Shown here piece after piece: positions 1 through 9,974 of a DNA stretch of 31,457 nucleotides (positions are counted from its first letter, which is position 1; each line of letters opens with the position of its first letter). The position numbers and the translations under genes are program-made. Where the stretch lies: contig CAZJFH010000059.1 in assembly GCA_964545205.1 (NCBI GenBank), positions 1-31,457 of the forward strand, given 5' to 3'. A model generated the notes under the pieces. That model saw only the letters and a program-made list of their open reading frames with translations. It was not told the DNA's origin and searched no databases. The DNA is from CAZJFH01 sp964545205 (lineage in GTDB: Bacteria; Pseudomonadota; Alphaproteobacteria; Rhodospirillales; Magnetospirillaceae).

Positions 1-49
1 CCCAAACTAAGACCTTGCCTGCCCGCGCGCAACGCCCGAGGAGCCCCCG

Positions 50-2050
<2,001 letters not shown>

Positions 2051-2059
2051 AGTCGCCGC

Positions 2060-2512
2060 ATGCCGCAACTCTCGCTTCACTCGCCGATCGGCGATCTCAC
2101 CCTGTCCGAGGACGACGGCGCCATCGTGGCGCTCGATTGGGGCTGGGGCTGCCTGCAGCAGCCGACGCCGTTGCTGGCGGCCGCCAAGGCCCAGCTCGAG
2201 GCCTATTTCGACGGCACCCGCACCGCCTTCGACCTGCCGCTGCGCCCGGCCGGCACCGCCTTCCAGCATCGCGTCTGGCAGGCGATGGCGGCGATTCCGT
2301 TCGGTGCCGTGCGCCGATACGCCGATCTCGCCGCCGCGCTCGGCTCGGCGCCGCGCGCCGTCGGCGGCGCCTGCGGCCGCAACCCGATCCCGATCCTGAT
2401 CCCCTGCCACCGCGTCGTCGCCGCCAAGGGCGGGCTCGGCGGCTATTCCGGCATGGACGGGCTCGACACCAAGAAATTCCTGCTGCGCCTCGAAGGCGCC
2501 CTGCCCGCCTGA
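2060..2512 (+). CDS. ogt: Methylated-DNA--[protein]-cysteine S-methyltransferase (O6-alkylguanine repair)
   Basis: This 150-residue suicide DNA-repair enzyme would transfer alkyl groups from O6-alkylguanine (or O4-alkylthymine) to its own cysteine. The C-terminal domain carries the active-site motif IPCHRVV with the acceptor C116, preceded by the helix-turn-helix region FQHRVWQAMAAIPFGAV (about 68-84) and RAVGGACGRNP, which includes the conserved Asn region. The N-terminal ribonuclease-like domain is short, so this is the Ogt type without an Ada-type N-terminus. It follows the DUF255 gene by 9 bases and precedes the quinone oxidoreductase by 20, so the three may be one operon. The ribosome site is weak; the start is set by homology to the family N-terminus. 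Confidence 0.93.
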   Translation: MPQLSLHSPIGDLTLSEDDGAIVALDWGWGCLQQPTPLLAAAKAQLEAYFDGTRTAFDLPLRPAGTAFQHRVWQAMAAIPFGAVRRYADLAAALGSAPRAVGGACGRNPIPILIPCHRVVAAKGGLGGYSGMDGLDTKKFLLRLEGALPA

Positions 2513-2532
2513 CCCACCAGGAGAACCGAACA

Positions 2533-3510
2533 ATGCCCAAGGCGATTCGCATCCACGCCCATGGCGGCCCCGAAGAGATGCGCTGGGAGGAGGTCGAGGT
2601 CCCGGCCCCCGGCGCCGGCCAGGTCACCCTGCGCCACACCGCCGTCGGCCTCAACTTCATCGACGTCTACCACCGCACCGGCCTGTACAAGGTGCCGGCG
2701 CTCCCCTCCGGGCTCGGCCTCGAGGCGGCCGGAATCGTCGAGGCGGTCGGCCCCGAGGTCGCGGGCCTGGCGGCCGGCGACCGCGTCGCCTACGCCTATC
2801 CGCCGATCGGCGCCTATGCCGAGCGCCGCACCCTGCCGGCCTCGCATCTGGTCAAGCTGCCCGACGCGATCGACGACCGCCAGGCGGCGGCGATGATGCT
2901 GAAGGGCCTGACCGCGCAATACCTGCTGCGCCGCACCTTCCGGGTCGAGGCCGGCCAGACGGTGCTGGTCCACGCCGCCGCTGGCGGCGTCGGGCTGATC
3001 CTGTGCCAGTGGGCGCGCCATCTCGGCGCCAGGGTGATCGGCACGGTCGGCAGCGACGACAAGGCGGCGCTGGCCAAGGCCCATGGCTGCGACCATCCCG
3101 TCGTCTACACCCGCGACGACTTCGTCGCGGCGGTCAAGGACGTCACCGGCGGCGCCGGCGTCGACGTCGTCTACGACGCGGTCGGCAAGGCGACCTTCGA
3201 CGGCTCGCTCGATTGCCTGCGCCCGCTCGGCATGCTGGCGCTGTTCGGCCAGGCCTCGGGCCCGGTGCCGCCGGTCGACCTGCAGCTGCTGGCGGCCAAG
3301 GGCTCGCTGTTCGTCACCCGGCCGACCCTGATGACCTACACCGCCAAGCCCGCCGACCTCCAGGCCGGCGCCGCCGAGCTGTTCGAGGTCGTCGCCAAGG
3401 GCGCGGTGAGGATCGAGGTCAACCAGACCTATCCGCTGGCCGAGGCGGCGACGGCGCACCGCGACCTCGAGGCGCGCAAGACCACCGGCTCGACGGTGCT
3501 GCTGCCCTAG
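2533..3510 (+). CDS. qor: NADPH:quinone oxidoreductase, zinc-independent MDR family (QorA-like)
   Basis: The 325-residue protein is a complete zeta-crystallin-type medium-chain reductase that would reduce quinones with NADPH. The N-terminal GroES-like domain contains VGLNFIDVYHRTGLY (about 38-52) and AGIVEAVGPEVAGLAAGDRV. The Rossmann domain has the nucleotide-binding loop AAAGGVGLILCQWA (about 149-162). The Cys/His ligands of catalytic-zinc alcohol dehydrogenases are absent, as expected for the quinone branch. ATG 2533 has an AGGAGA ribosome site about 9 bases upstream; the longer open frame upstream overlaps ogt and is not used. The gene is followed directly by a parS-like palindrome that begins at the last base of its stop codon. 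Confidence 0.93.
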   Translation: MPKAIRIHAHGGPEEMRWEEVEVPAPGAGQVTLRHTAVGLNFIDVYHRTGLYKVPALPSGLGLEAAGIVEAVGPEVAGLAAGDRVAYAYPPIGAYAERRTLPASHLVKLPDAIDDRQAAAMMLKGLTAQYLLRRTFRVEAGQTVLVHAAAGGVGLILCQWARHLGARVIGTVGSDDKAALAKAHGCDHPVVYTRDDFVAAVKDVTGGAGVDVVYDAVGKATFDGSLDCLRPLGMLALFGQASGPVPPVDLQLLAAKGSLFVTRPTLMTYTAKPADLQAGAAELFEVVAKGAVRIEVNQTYPLAEAATAHRDLEARKTTGSTVLLP

Positions 3511-3525
3511 GTTTCACGTGAAACA
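3510..3525. promoter_or_regulatory. parS site, candidate ParB-binding centromere (left copy)
   Basis: The sequence GGTTTCACGTGAAACA matches the bacterial parS consensus TGTTTCACGTGAAACA at 15 of 16 positions, with an uninterrupted 14-base palindrome at 3511-3524. Such sites are loaded by the chromosome-partitioning protein ParB and cluster near the origin. This one overlaps the qor stop codon by one base and lies about 4.8 kb left of the second copy at 8358-8373. No parA or parB gene is present in the window. Confidence 0.85.
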
Positions 3526-3539
3526 CGCCCTCGCCCCGA

Positions 3540-3612
3540 CCCTCGCCCCCGTCGGGGAGAGGGAGCATGGCGCATCTCGCCGTCGTGTCCCCTCTCCCTT
3601 TAGGGGAGAGGG
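3540..3612. repeat. Tandem pair of GC-rich hairpins, possible bidirectional terminator
   Basis: Two hairpins share the same arm motif. The first, 3540-3563, pairs CCCTC and CCCC with GGGG and GAGGG around one mismatch and a 4-base loop. The second, 3590-3612, is a perfect 9-base-pair stem, CCCTCTCCC / GGGAGAGGG, with loop TTTAG. They lie between convergent genes (qor on + and the DUF3775 gene on -), so a termination or transcript-stabilising role is plausible. No clear U-tract follows, and the shared arms suggest a dispersed intergenic repeat. Confidence 0.55.
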
Positions 3613-3634
3613 AGCGCGAGGCTGATCGCCCCGC

Positions 3635-4108
3635 CTACTCCTCCGGCCCGCCGGTGGGCGTCGACGCCCCCGGCCCGGCGGCGCCGTGCTCGGCACGGTC
3701 CTCGGGGCATTCGTAGCCCATGGCCTGCAGGCCGTCGATCAGGTGGTCGGCGAGGTGCGGCACGTTCATCAGCGCGTCGACGCCGTCGGCCCGCTGCACC
3801 TCCTCGTCGGCGCGGTCGCAGGCCTCCTCCCAGTCGTCGGCGTCGAAGTCCTCGCGGCCCAGCCAGACCAGGGCCAGCAGGTCGGCGACCTCGTCGCTGC
3901 CCAGGCCCTGGAGGAAGGCGCGCAGATTGTCGCCGGTGGGATCGCCGGCGTGGTCGACGATCGGGCTCAAGGGGTCGTCGCCGCCGGGATCGTCGGACAG
4001 GCCGCGCGACAGCGCGTCCCCGCCCTTGTAGACGGGCTCGACCTTGCCGCCGAGCTGCATGGCGAGATCGACGACGTAACAGACCTTGTCGACGTTGATC
4101 CTGAGCAT
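3635..4108 (-). CDS. DUF3775 domain-containing protein
   Basis: This 157-residue acidic, probably cytoplasmic protein begins MLRINVDKVCYVVDLAMQLG and has the DUF3775-type core LRAFLQGLGSDEVADLLALV followed by WLGREDFDADDWEEA (roughly residues 75-110). The domain is mostly confined to alphaproteobacteria and has no known function. The C-terminus is a low-complexity Gly/Pro tail (GPGASTPTGGPEE). ATG 4108 is preceded by a GGGAG ribosome site; the much longer open frame upstream is an antisense shadow of rho. It lies downstream of rho on the same strand with a 53-base gap, where other alphaproteobacteria often carry mnmE. Family assignment is from memory of the motif pattern and is fairly sure. 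Confidence 0.8.
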   Translation of the reverse strand: MLRINVDKVCYVVDLAMQLGGKVEPVYKGGDALSRGLSDDPGGDDPLSPIVDHAGDPTGDNLRAFLQGLGSDEVADLLALVWLGREDFDADDWEEACDRADEEVQRADGVDALMNVPHLADHLIDGLQAMGYECPEDRAEHGAAGPGASTPTGGPEE

Positions 4109-4161
4109 CGGTGCCTCGCTCCCTGGAGATGGGGCCGGCCCGATCGGGAATCGCGCCGGCG

Positions 4162-5418
<1,257 letters not shown>

Positions 5419-5561
5419 GGCGGCTGCGACGGCTGTCGATGGGGAGGGGCGTGCGGCGGGCGGTACGACTGGGGCGGCGAGGCCGTCCTTGAGGCGAGCG
5501 TATCCGATGCCGAAAATGGGATGAAATTCGCGGACCTGGGGTCCAGCGCGACTTATGCTCA

Positions 5562-5590
5562 CCAATAACCAAGCCGGGCCGCACTGTCAA
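5562..5590 (-). promoter_or_regulatory. Candidate sigma70-type promoter of rho
   Basis: On the minus strand a perfect -35 box TTGACA (complement of 5585-5590) is followed after 17 bases by TATTGG (complement of 5562-5567), a weak -10. It lies in the 208-base hemJ-rho gap and points at rho. The rest of the gap holds no gene; it would form the long rho leader. Confidence 0.4.
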
Positions 5591-5626
5591 ACGCTGTTTC
5601 GATCTAGGCCGTTTTTCGCGGCGTTC

Positions 5627-6067
5627 CTAGAACGGTTTGACGATGACGAAAATGACGATGCCGATCATCAGCAGGGTTGGAACTTCGTTCATGGCGCGGA
5701 AGAACTTCTCCGGCCGGCGATTTGCATCGGCGGCGAAGGCGCGCAGCCAGCTTCGCATCATGAAATGCACCGCCGTCAGCAGCACGACGAACAGCAGCTT
5801 GGCGTGCAGCCAGCCGTCGGACAGGAACTGCGGCATCGCGGCGATGATGAGGAGTCCGAACAGCCACGACGAGACCATCGCCGGCGTCATGATCGCCTTG
5901 TACAGCCGCCGTTCCATCACCTTGAACAGCTCCGAGGTCTCGGAGCCCGCGGCGACGCCGGTGTGGTAGACGAACAGCCGCGGCAGGTACAGCAGCGCCG
6001 CCATCCAGGCGATGATGCTGATCACGTGCAGCGCCTTGAGCCAGAAGTACCACTCACCGAGATCCAT
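5627..6067 (-). CDS. hemJ: Protoporphyrinogen IX oxidase HemJ
   Basis: This 146-residue integral membrane protein has four predicted membrane segments (about 10-30, 55-80, 85-105 and 125-144) and the HemJ signature WLKALHVISIIAWMAALLYL with the conserved His14, followed by LPRLFVYHTG. It would carry out the six-electron oxidation of protoporphyrinogen IX to protoporphyrin IX, the substrate of the neighbouring ferrochelatase. Its ATG shares one base with the hemH stop codon (TGATG arrangement), so the two are translationally coupled. hemE-hemH-hemJ thus encodes uroporphyrinogen decarboxylation, oxidation and iron insertion; coproporphyrinogen oxidase is not in the window. Confidence 0.93.
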   Translation of the reverse strand: MDLGEWYFWLKALHVISIIAWMAALLYLPRLFVYHTGVAAGSETSELFKVMERRLYKAIMTPAMVSSWLFGLLIIAAMPQFLSDGWLHAKLLFVVLLTAVHFMMRSWLRAFAADANRRPEKFFRAMNEVPTLLMIGIVIFVIVKPF

Positions 6068-7098
6068 CAGCGCCTCTCCCCGTTCGGACAGCGGCCGTGG
6101 GCGGCCGGACACAGGCGGCCGCCGTCCTGCGAACAGGGCTCGCAGCCGCCCGCCTCGGTCCGGCGCACCAGCCGCGCCAGCCCCTCGACGAAGGCGGGCG
6201 CCGTGCCCACCGCCGGCACCCGGTGATAGGCCGGCACGCCCGCTTCCTCGGCCAGGTGGCGGTATTCGATGTCGAGCTCGACCAGGGTCTCGGAATGCTC
6301 CGAGACGAAGGCGATCGGCACCACGACCAGCGGCACGCCGTCCGCGCCGGCCTGGCGGATCATCTCGTCGGTCGCCGGCCCGATCCAGCGCAGCGGCCCG
6401 ACCCGGCTCTGATAGCACACCCGCCAGTCCAGCCCGTCGATCGACAGGGCGCGCACCACCGCCTCCGCCGAGCGCTCGACCTGCCACTGGTAGGGATCGC
6501 CGGCGGCGATCACCTTCTGCGGCAGGCCGTGGGCCGAGAACAGCACCCGCGGCCGGCCGGCGGCGGCGGCGCGGTCGTGGGCGGCGCGGGTCAGCTCGGC
6601 CACCGCTTCGACGAAGCCGGCCTCGGTCGGGTAGCAGCAGACCGAGCGCGTCGGCGCCTCCAGCCCCGCCGCCGCCGCCGCGCGCCGCCAGTCCGCCAGC
6701 GACGAGGCGGACGTGGTGGTCGAGAACTGCGGGTACAGCGGCAGCAGCACGACGCGCTCCGGCGCCCACGCCTTGACCTCGCGCGCCACCGCCTCGGCCA
6801 TCGGGTGCCAGTAGCGCATGCACACGAAGGCGCGGTGGTCGGGCCCCAGCGCCGCCTCCAGCGCCCGCGCCTGCTCCTCGGTCAGCGGCACCAGCGGCGA
6901 GCGGCCGCCGATCTGCCGGTAGATCTCGCTCGCCACCGGGGCGCGGCGGCGCGAGATCAGCTGCGCCAGCGCCCAGCGCGCCGGCTGCGGCAGGCCGATG
7001 ATCGCCGGGTCGTTGAACAGGTTGAACAGGAACGGCCGCACCGCCGCCGGCCCGTCGGGGCCGCCGAGGTTGAACAGCACCACGGCGGTGCGGGCCAT
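6067..7098 (-). CDS. hemH: Ferrochelatase
   Basis: The 343-residue enzyme inserts Fe2+ into protoporphyrin IX. Visible family features are the N-terminal FNLGGPDGPAAVRPFL, the YPQFSTTTS substrate-cleft motif (about 122-130), the catalytic-His signature LFSAHGLPQKVI with His190, and the conserved acidic stretch SEHSETLVELDIEYR. The C-terminus extends beyond the catalytic core and carries four cysteines, C319, C322, C330 and C337, resembling the C-terminal iron-sulfur ligand region described in some bacterial and animal ferrochelatases. It lies 6 bases downstream of hemE and overlaps hemJ by one base, so the three are probably one operon. Confidence 0.97.
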   Translation of the reverse strand: MARTAVVLFNLGGPDGPAAVRPFLFNLFNDPAIIGLPQPARWALAQLISRRRAPVASEIYRQIGGRSPLVPLTEEQARALEAALGPDHRAFVCMRYWHPMAEAVAREVKAWAPERVVLLPLYPQFSTTTSASSLADWRRAAAAAGLEAPTRSVCCYPTEAGFVEAVAELTRAAHDRAAAAGRPRVLFSAHGLPQKVIAAGDPYQWQVERSAEAVVRALSIDGLDWRVCYQSRVGPLRWIGPATDEMIRQAGADGVPLVVVPIAFVSEHSETLVELDIEYRHLAEEAGVPAYHRVPAVGTAPAFVEGLARLVRRTEAGGCEPCSQDGGRLCPAAHGRCPNGERR

Positions 7099-7104
7099 CG
7101 CCGC

Positions 7105-8148
7105 TCAGCCCTTCCAGGCGCGCAGGCGGTCGGCCAGCCGGGCCACGTTGTCGGGCGACGCCGCCGGCGTGATGCCGTGGCCGAGATTGAAGACGAAGCG
7201 GCCGTGGCCCAGCGCGTTCAGCACCCGGTCGATCGCCGCGTCGAGGCCGTCGCCGCCGACCACCAGCCATTGCGGGTCGAGATTGCCCTGCACGGTGCAG
7301 CGCGGCTGCAGCACCCTGGCGGCCCAGTCCAGCGGCACGCCGGTGTCCAGGCTGACGCCGTCGACGCCGGTCTCTGCGACGTAGCGCTCGTAGAGCATGC
7401 CGGCGCCGCGCGGGAAGCCGATCACCGGGATGCCCGGGCGCTCGGTCTTGATACGCTCGACCAGGCGGCGGGTCGGCGCCGTGACCCATTTGGCGAATTC
7501 GTCGTCGGGCAGCACGCCGGCCCAGCTGTCGAAGATCTGCACCGCCTCGGCGCCGGCGTCGATCTGGGCGATCAGGTAGCCGCCGGTCGCCTCGACCAGC
7601 AGGTCGATCAGCCGCGCGAACACCGCCGGCTGGCCGTAGGCCATGCGCTTGACCTCCGAGAACTCCTTGCTGCCCGAGCCCTCGACCATGTAGGTCGCCA
7701 CCGTCCACGGCGCGCCGGCGAAGCCGATCAGCGCGGTGGTCGCCGGGATCGCCGTCGACAGCCGCCGCACGGTCTCGTAGACCGGGGCGAGATGGGCGTG
7801 GAGGCCCTCGATCGACAGCCTGTCCAGCTCCCCTGCCGAGCGAACGGGCGTCAGGACCGGGCCTTCGCCTTCGCGGAAGGCGACGTCCTGGCCGAGCGCG
7901 TCGGGGACGACCAGGATGTCGGAGAACAGGATCGCGGCGTCCATGCCGTAGCGCCGCAGCGGCTGCAGGGTGACCTCGGTCGCCTTGTCGGGCGAGTAGC
8001 ACAGGTCGAGGAAGCCCTTGGTCTCGGCGCGGGTCTGCCGGTACTCCGGCAGGTAGCGGCCGGCCTGGCGCATCAGCCAGAACGGCGGCGGCGTCACCGT
8101 CTCGCCTGCCAGGGCGCGAAGGAAGCTCTTGGTCGGTCGGCTGGACAA
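7105..8148 (-). CDS. hemE: Uroporphyrinogen decarboxylase
   Basis: The 347-residue enzyme decarboxylates uroporphyrinogen III to coproporphyrinogen III in the cytoplasm. The family signature PPFWLMRQAGRYLPEYR (21-37) and the catalytic Asp in AAILFSDILV (D77) are present, and the second signature appears as GFAGAPWTVATYMVEG. The start is read as TTG at 8146-8148: a GGGGAGA ribosome site lies 6-7 bases upstream, no ATG or GTG is suitably placed, and the next Met (26) falls inside the conserved signature. hemE borders the origin in Caulobacter and Rickettsia; here it reads away from the 402-base candidate origin. Confidence 0.97.
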   Translation of the reverse strand: MSSRPTKSFLRALAGETVTPPPFWLMRQAGRYLPEYRQTRAETKGFLDLCYSPDKATEVTLQPLRRYGMDAAILFSDILVVPDALGQDVAFREGEGPVLTPVRSAGELDRLSIEGLHAHLAPVYETVRRLSTAIPATTALIGFAGAPWTVATYMVEGSGSKEFSEVKRMAYGQPAVFARLIDLLVEATGGYLIAQIDAGAEAVQIFDSWAGVLPDDEFAKWVTAPTRRLVERIKTERPGIPVIGFPRGAGMLYERYVAETGVDGVSLDTGVPLDWAARVLQPRCTVQGNLDPQWLVVGGDGLDAAIDRVLNALGHGRFVFNLGHGITPAASPDNVARLADRLRAWKG

Positions 8149-8225
8149 GACAGTTCTCCCCGATTGGTCGCCCTTCTCTTACCCTTTTTGAAATTCGATG
8201 AAAAGTTTGTAGGGATGGTTGGTGC

Positions 8226-8234
8226 TGTGGATAT
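8226..8234 (-). promoter_or_regulatory. DnaA box, near consensus
   Basis: TGTGGATAT on the + strand, i.e. ATATCCACA on the minus strand, matches the DnaA box TTATCCACA at 8 of 9 positions. It lies next to the most AT-rich part of the hemE-ppsR gap, as expected for an origin recognition box. Confidence 0.6.
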
Positions 8235-8357
8235 CGGGGATGCGCCCAATACCAAAGGATATGCACAATCGGCCAGGTGTTTTCGTTGTGGAGTCCGACC
8301 ACAGTGGAAAACACCGGGATCGATCCTGCAAGCCATTGATCGCGCACGATAAAAACA

Positions 8358-8373
8358 TGTTCCACGTGAAACG
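8358..8373. promoter_or_regulatory. parS site, candidate ParB-binding centromere inside the origin region
   Basis: TGTTCCACGTGAAACG matches the parS consensus TGTTTCACGTGAAACA at 14 of 16 positions; the central 14 bases GTTCCACGTGAAAC differ by one. Together with the copy at 3510-3525 this makes a two-site cluster. Its location within the hemE-ppsR gap puts a centromere element inside the probable origin itself. Confidence 0.85.
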
Positions 8374-8550
8374 TCGAAAACGGGGGTAAGGTTGTGGTCG
8401 AAACCGCCGTCCCCGACTTGCGCATAAGCCCGCCGGCGGCGCCCACATCCCTTCGCCATGTCGATGAGCGACTGGCGTAGGAGGATGGAAATAGGCACAA
8501 TTCCCGCGCCGGGGCTGTTGCCCCCGTTGTTCCCGCTTTCCACAGGGCCC

Positions 8551-9384
8551 ATGAAGACCTTCCACCTCCATCTCGTTTCCGACGCCACCGGCGAGACCGT
8601 CTCGTCGGTGGCGCGCGCCTGCTTGGTCCAGTTCGAGAACGTGCAGCCGATCCAGCACCTGTGGTGGCTGGTGCGCACCGAGGGCCAGGTCGAGCGGGTG
8701 ATCGCCGGCATCGAGGCCAATCCGGGCCTGGTCCTGTTCACGCTGGTCGACACCGGCGTGCGCGCGATCCTCGAAGAGGCCTGCCGCCATCTGCAGGTCC
8801 CCTGCATCCCGGTGCTCGATCCGGTGATGGGGGCGCTGTCGAGCTTCCTCGAGGCCGAGATGGACGCCCAGCCGGGGCGCCAGCACGTGCTCGACCAGGA
8901 ATACTTCAACCGCATCGACGCCATGCACTTCACCCTGGCCCACGACGACGGCCAGCTCGTCGACGACCTCGACGAGGCCGACGTGATCCTGCTCGGCGTG
9001 TCGCGGACCTCGAAGACCCCGACCTGCATGTATCTCGCCAACCGCGGCATCAAGGCCGCCAACGTGCCGCTGGTCCCCGGCGTGCCGCTGCCCGAGCAGG
9101 TGCTGGCGGCCAAGCGGCCGCTGATCGTCGGCCTGACCAAGGATCCCAAGAGCCTGACCGACATCCGCCGCAACCGCCTGCGCTTCCTCAACCAGACCGA
9201 GGAGACCGACTACGCCGACATCGAGAAGGTGCGCGAGGAGGTCGCCTCGGCGCGGCGGCTCTATGCCCGCCACGGCTGGGCGGTGATCGACGTCACCCGC
9301 CGCTCGATCGAGGAGGCCTCGGCCAGCATCCTGCAGCTCTACGCCCGCCACCGCGCGGCGCGCGACGCCGAGGCGCAGTCGTGA
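8551..9384 (+). CDS. ppsR: Kinase/pyrophosphorylase regulating pyruvate,phosphate dikinase or PEP synthase (DUF299, PpsR)
   Basis: The 277-residue bifunctional regulator phosphorylates (with ADP) and dephosphorylates a Thr of PEP synthase or pyruvate,phosphate dikinase. The N-terminal FHLHLVSDATGETVSSVARA is diagnostic, and the P-loop GVSRTSKT is at 149-156 followed by PTCMYLANRG. ATG 8551 gives the canonical N-terminus; an upstream in-frame ATG at 8458 would add 31 residues without family similarity and has no ribosome site. This is the RP001 homologue that flanks the origin in Caulobacter and Rickettsia. Its stop overlaps the maf start by 4 bases. The target enzyme is not encoded here, so which of the two it controls is open. 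Confidence 0.95.
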   Translation: MKTFHLHLVSDATGETVSSVARACLVQFENVQPIQHLWWLVRTEGQVERVIAGIEANPGLVLFTLVDTGVRAILEEACRHLQVPCIPVLDPVMGALSSFLEAEMDAQPGRQHVLDQEYFNRIDAMHFTLAHDDGQLVDDLDEADVILLGVSRTSKTPTCMYLANRGIKAANVPLVPGVPLPEQVLAAKRPLIVGLTKDPKSLTDIRRNRLRFLNQTEETDYADIEKVREEVASARRLYARHGWAVIDVTRRSIEEASASILQLYARHRAARDAEAQS

Positions 9385-9974
9385 CGGCGGTCCTGGCCTC
9401 GGGCTCGCCGGCGCGCCAGCGGCTGCTGCGCGACGCCGGCGTCGCCTTCGTGGTCGACACCGAGCCGGTCGACGAGGCGGCGGTCCGCGCCGCCGAGCGC
9501 GCGGCCGGCGCCGGCGTCGAGGCCGCCGCCCTCGCCCTGGCCGCCGCCAAGGCGCTGCCGGTGTCGCGCCGCCATCCCGGCGCCGTGGTCATCGGCGCCG
9601 ACCAGATGCTCGAGCACCGCGGCCGCTGGCTCGAGAAGCCGGGCAGCCGCGGCGGCGCCCGCCGCCAGCTCGAGGCGCTGCGCGGCGATCGCCACCGGCT
9701 GGTCTCGGCGGTGGCGCTGGCCCGCGACGGCGCCGTCGTCTGGTCGCATGTCGCCGTCGCCGACATGACCGTGCGGCCGTTCTCGGACGAATTCCTCGCC
9801 GGCTATCTCGACCAGGCCGGCGACGCCATCCTGGGCAGCGTCGGCGCCTATCATTTCGAAGGCCTCGGCGCCCAGCTGTTCGCGCGCGTCGACGGCGACT
9901 TCCACACCGTGCTCGGCCTGCCGCTGCTGCCGCTGCTGGCGGCGCTGCGCGACCACGGGGTGCTGGCGTCATGA
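9381..9974 (+). CDS. maf: Maf-family nucleotide pyrophosphatase
   Basis: The 197-residue protein begins with the Maf signature as LASGSPARQRLLRDAG (5-20) and has the catalytic-base region VVIGADQMLE with the conserved Asp. Family members hydrolyse dTTP, UTP or modified nucleotides such as m7GTP and act as house-cleaning enzymes. The start is GTG 9381, forming a GTGA overlap with the ppsR stop; its own stop overlaps the aroE start by 4 bases, so ppsR-maf-aroE is translationally coupled. The substrate subgroup cannot be read off with confidence. Confidence 0.92.
   Translation: MTAVLASGSPARQRLLRDAGVAFVVDTEPVDEAAVRAAERAAGAGVEAAALALAAAKALPVSRRHPGAVVIGADQMLEHRGRWLEKPGSRGGARRQLEALRGDRHRLVSAVALARDGAVVWSHVAVADMTVRPFSDEFLAGYLDQAGDAILGSVGAYHFEGLGAQLFARVDGDFHTVLGLPLLPLLAALRDHGVLAS

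Larger units (their letters stand above)
8149..8550. other. Probable chromosomal replication origin (oriC) between hemE and ppsR
   Basis: This 402-base gap is the longest gene-free stretch in the window and is clearly richer in A/T than its surroundings, especially 8175-8220 and 8340-8380. Its position between hemE and the RP001/DUF299 gene is that of the mapped Caulobacter origin. It contains an 8-of-9 DnaA box (8226-8234), two poorer boxes (7 of 9) near 8300-8310 and 8536-8544, one GANTC methylation site (8291-8295) and a parS site (8358-8373). Flanking genes diverge from it. The promoters of hemE and ppsR must also lie here, but I cannot pick them out. Confidence 0.72.

Noticed and set aside
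5419..5565. Longer Rho starting at 5565
   Set aside because: The 49 extra residues are not conserved and the canonical N-terminus MNLQELKKKT begins at 5418.
5627..8500. A 957-residue minus-strand frame spanning hemJ, hemH and hemE
   Set aside because: Only its last 146 codons are real (hemJ); the rest is an out-of-frame shadow of hemH and hemE.
8458..8550. Upstream start for ppsR at 8458
   Set aside because: It adds 31 residues with no family similarity and no ribosome site; it would also place coding sequence over the origin gap.
8876..8895. GCACGTGC within ppsR as a parS or other operator
   Set aside because: Only the central six bases match parS and it lies in conserved coding sequence.
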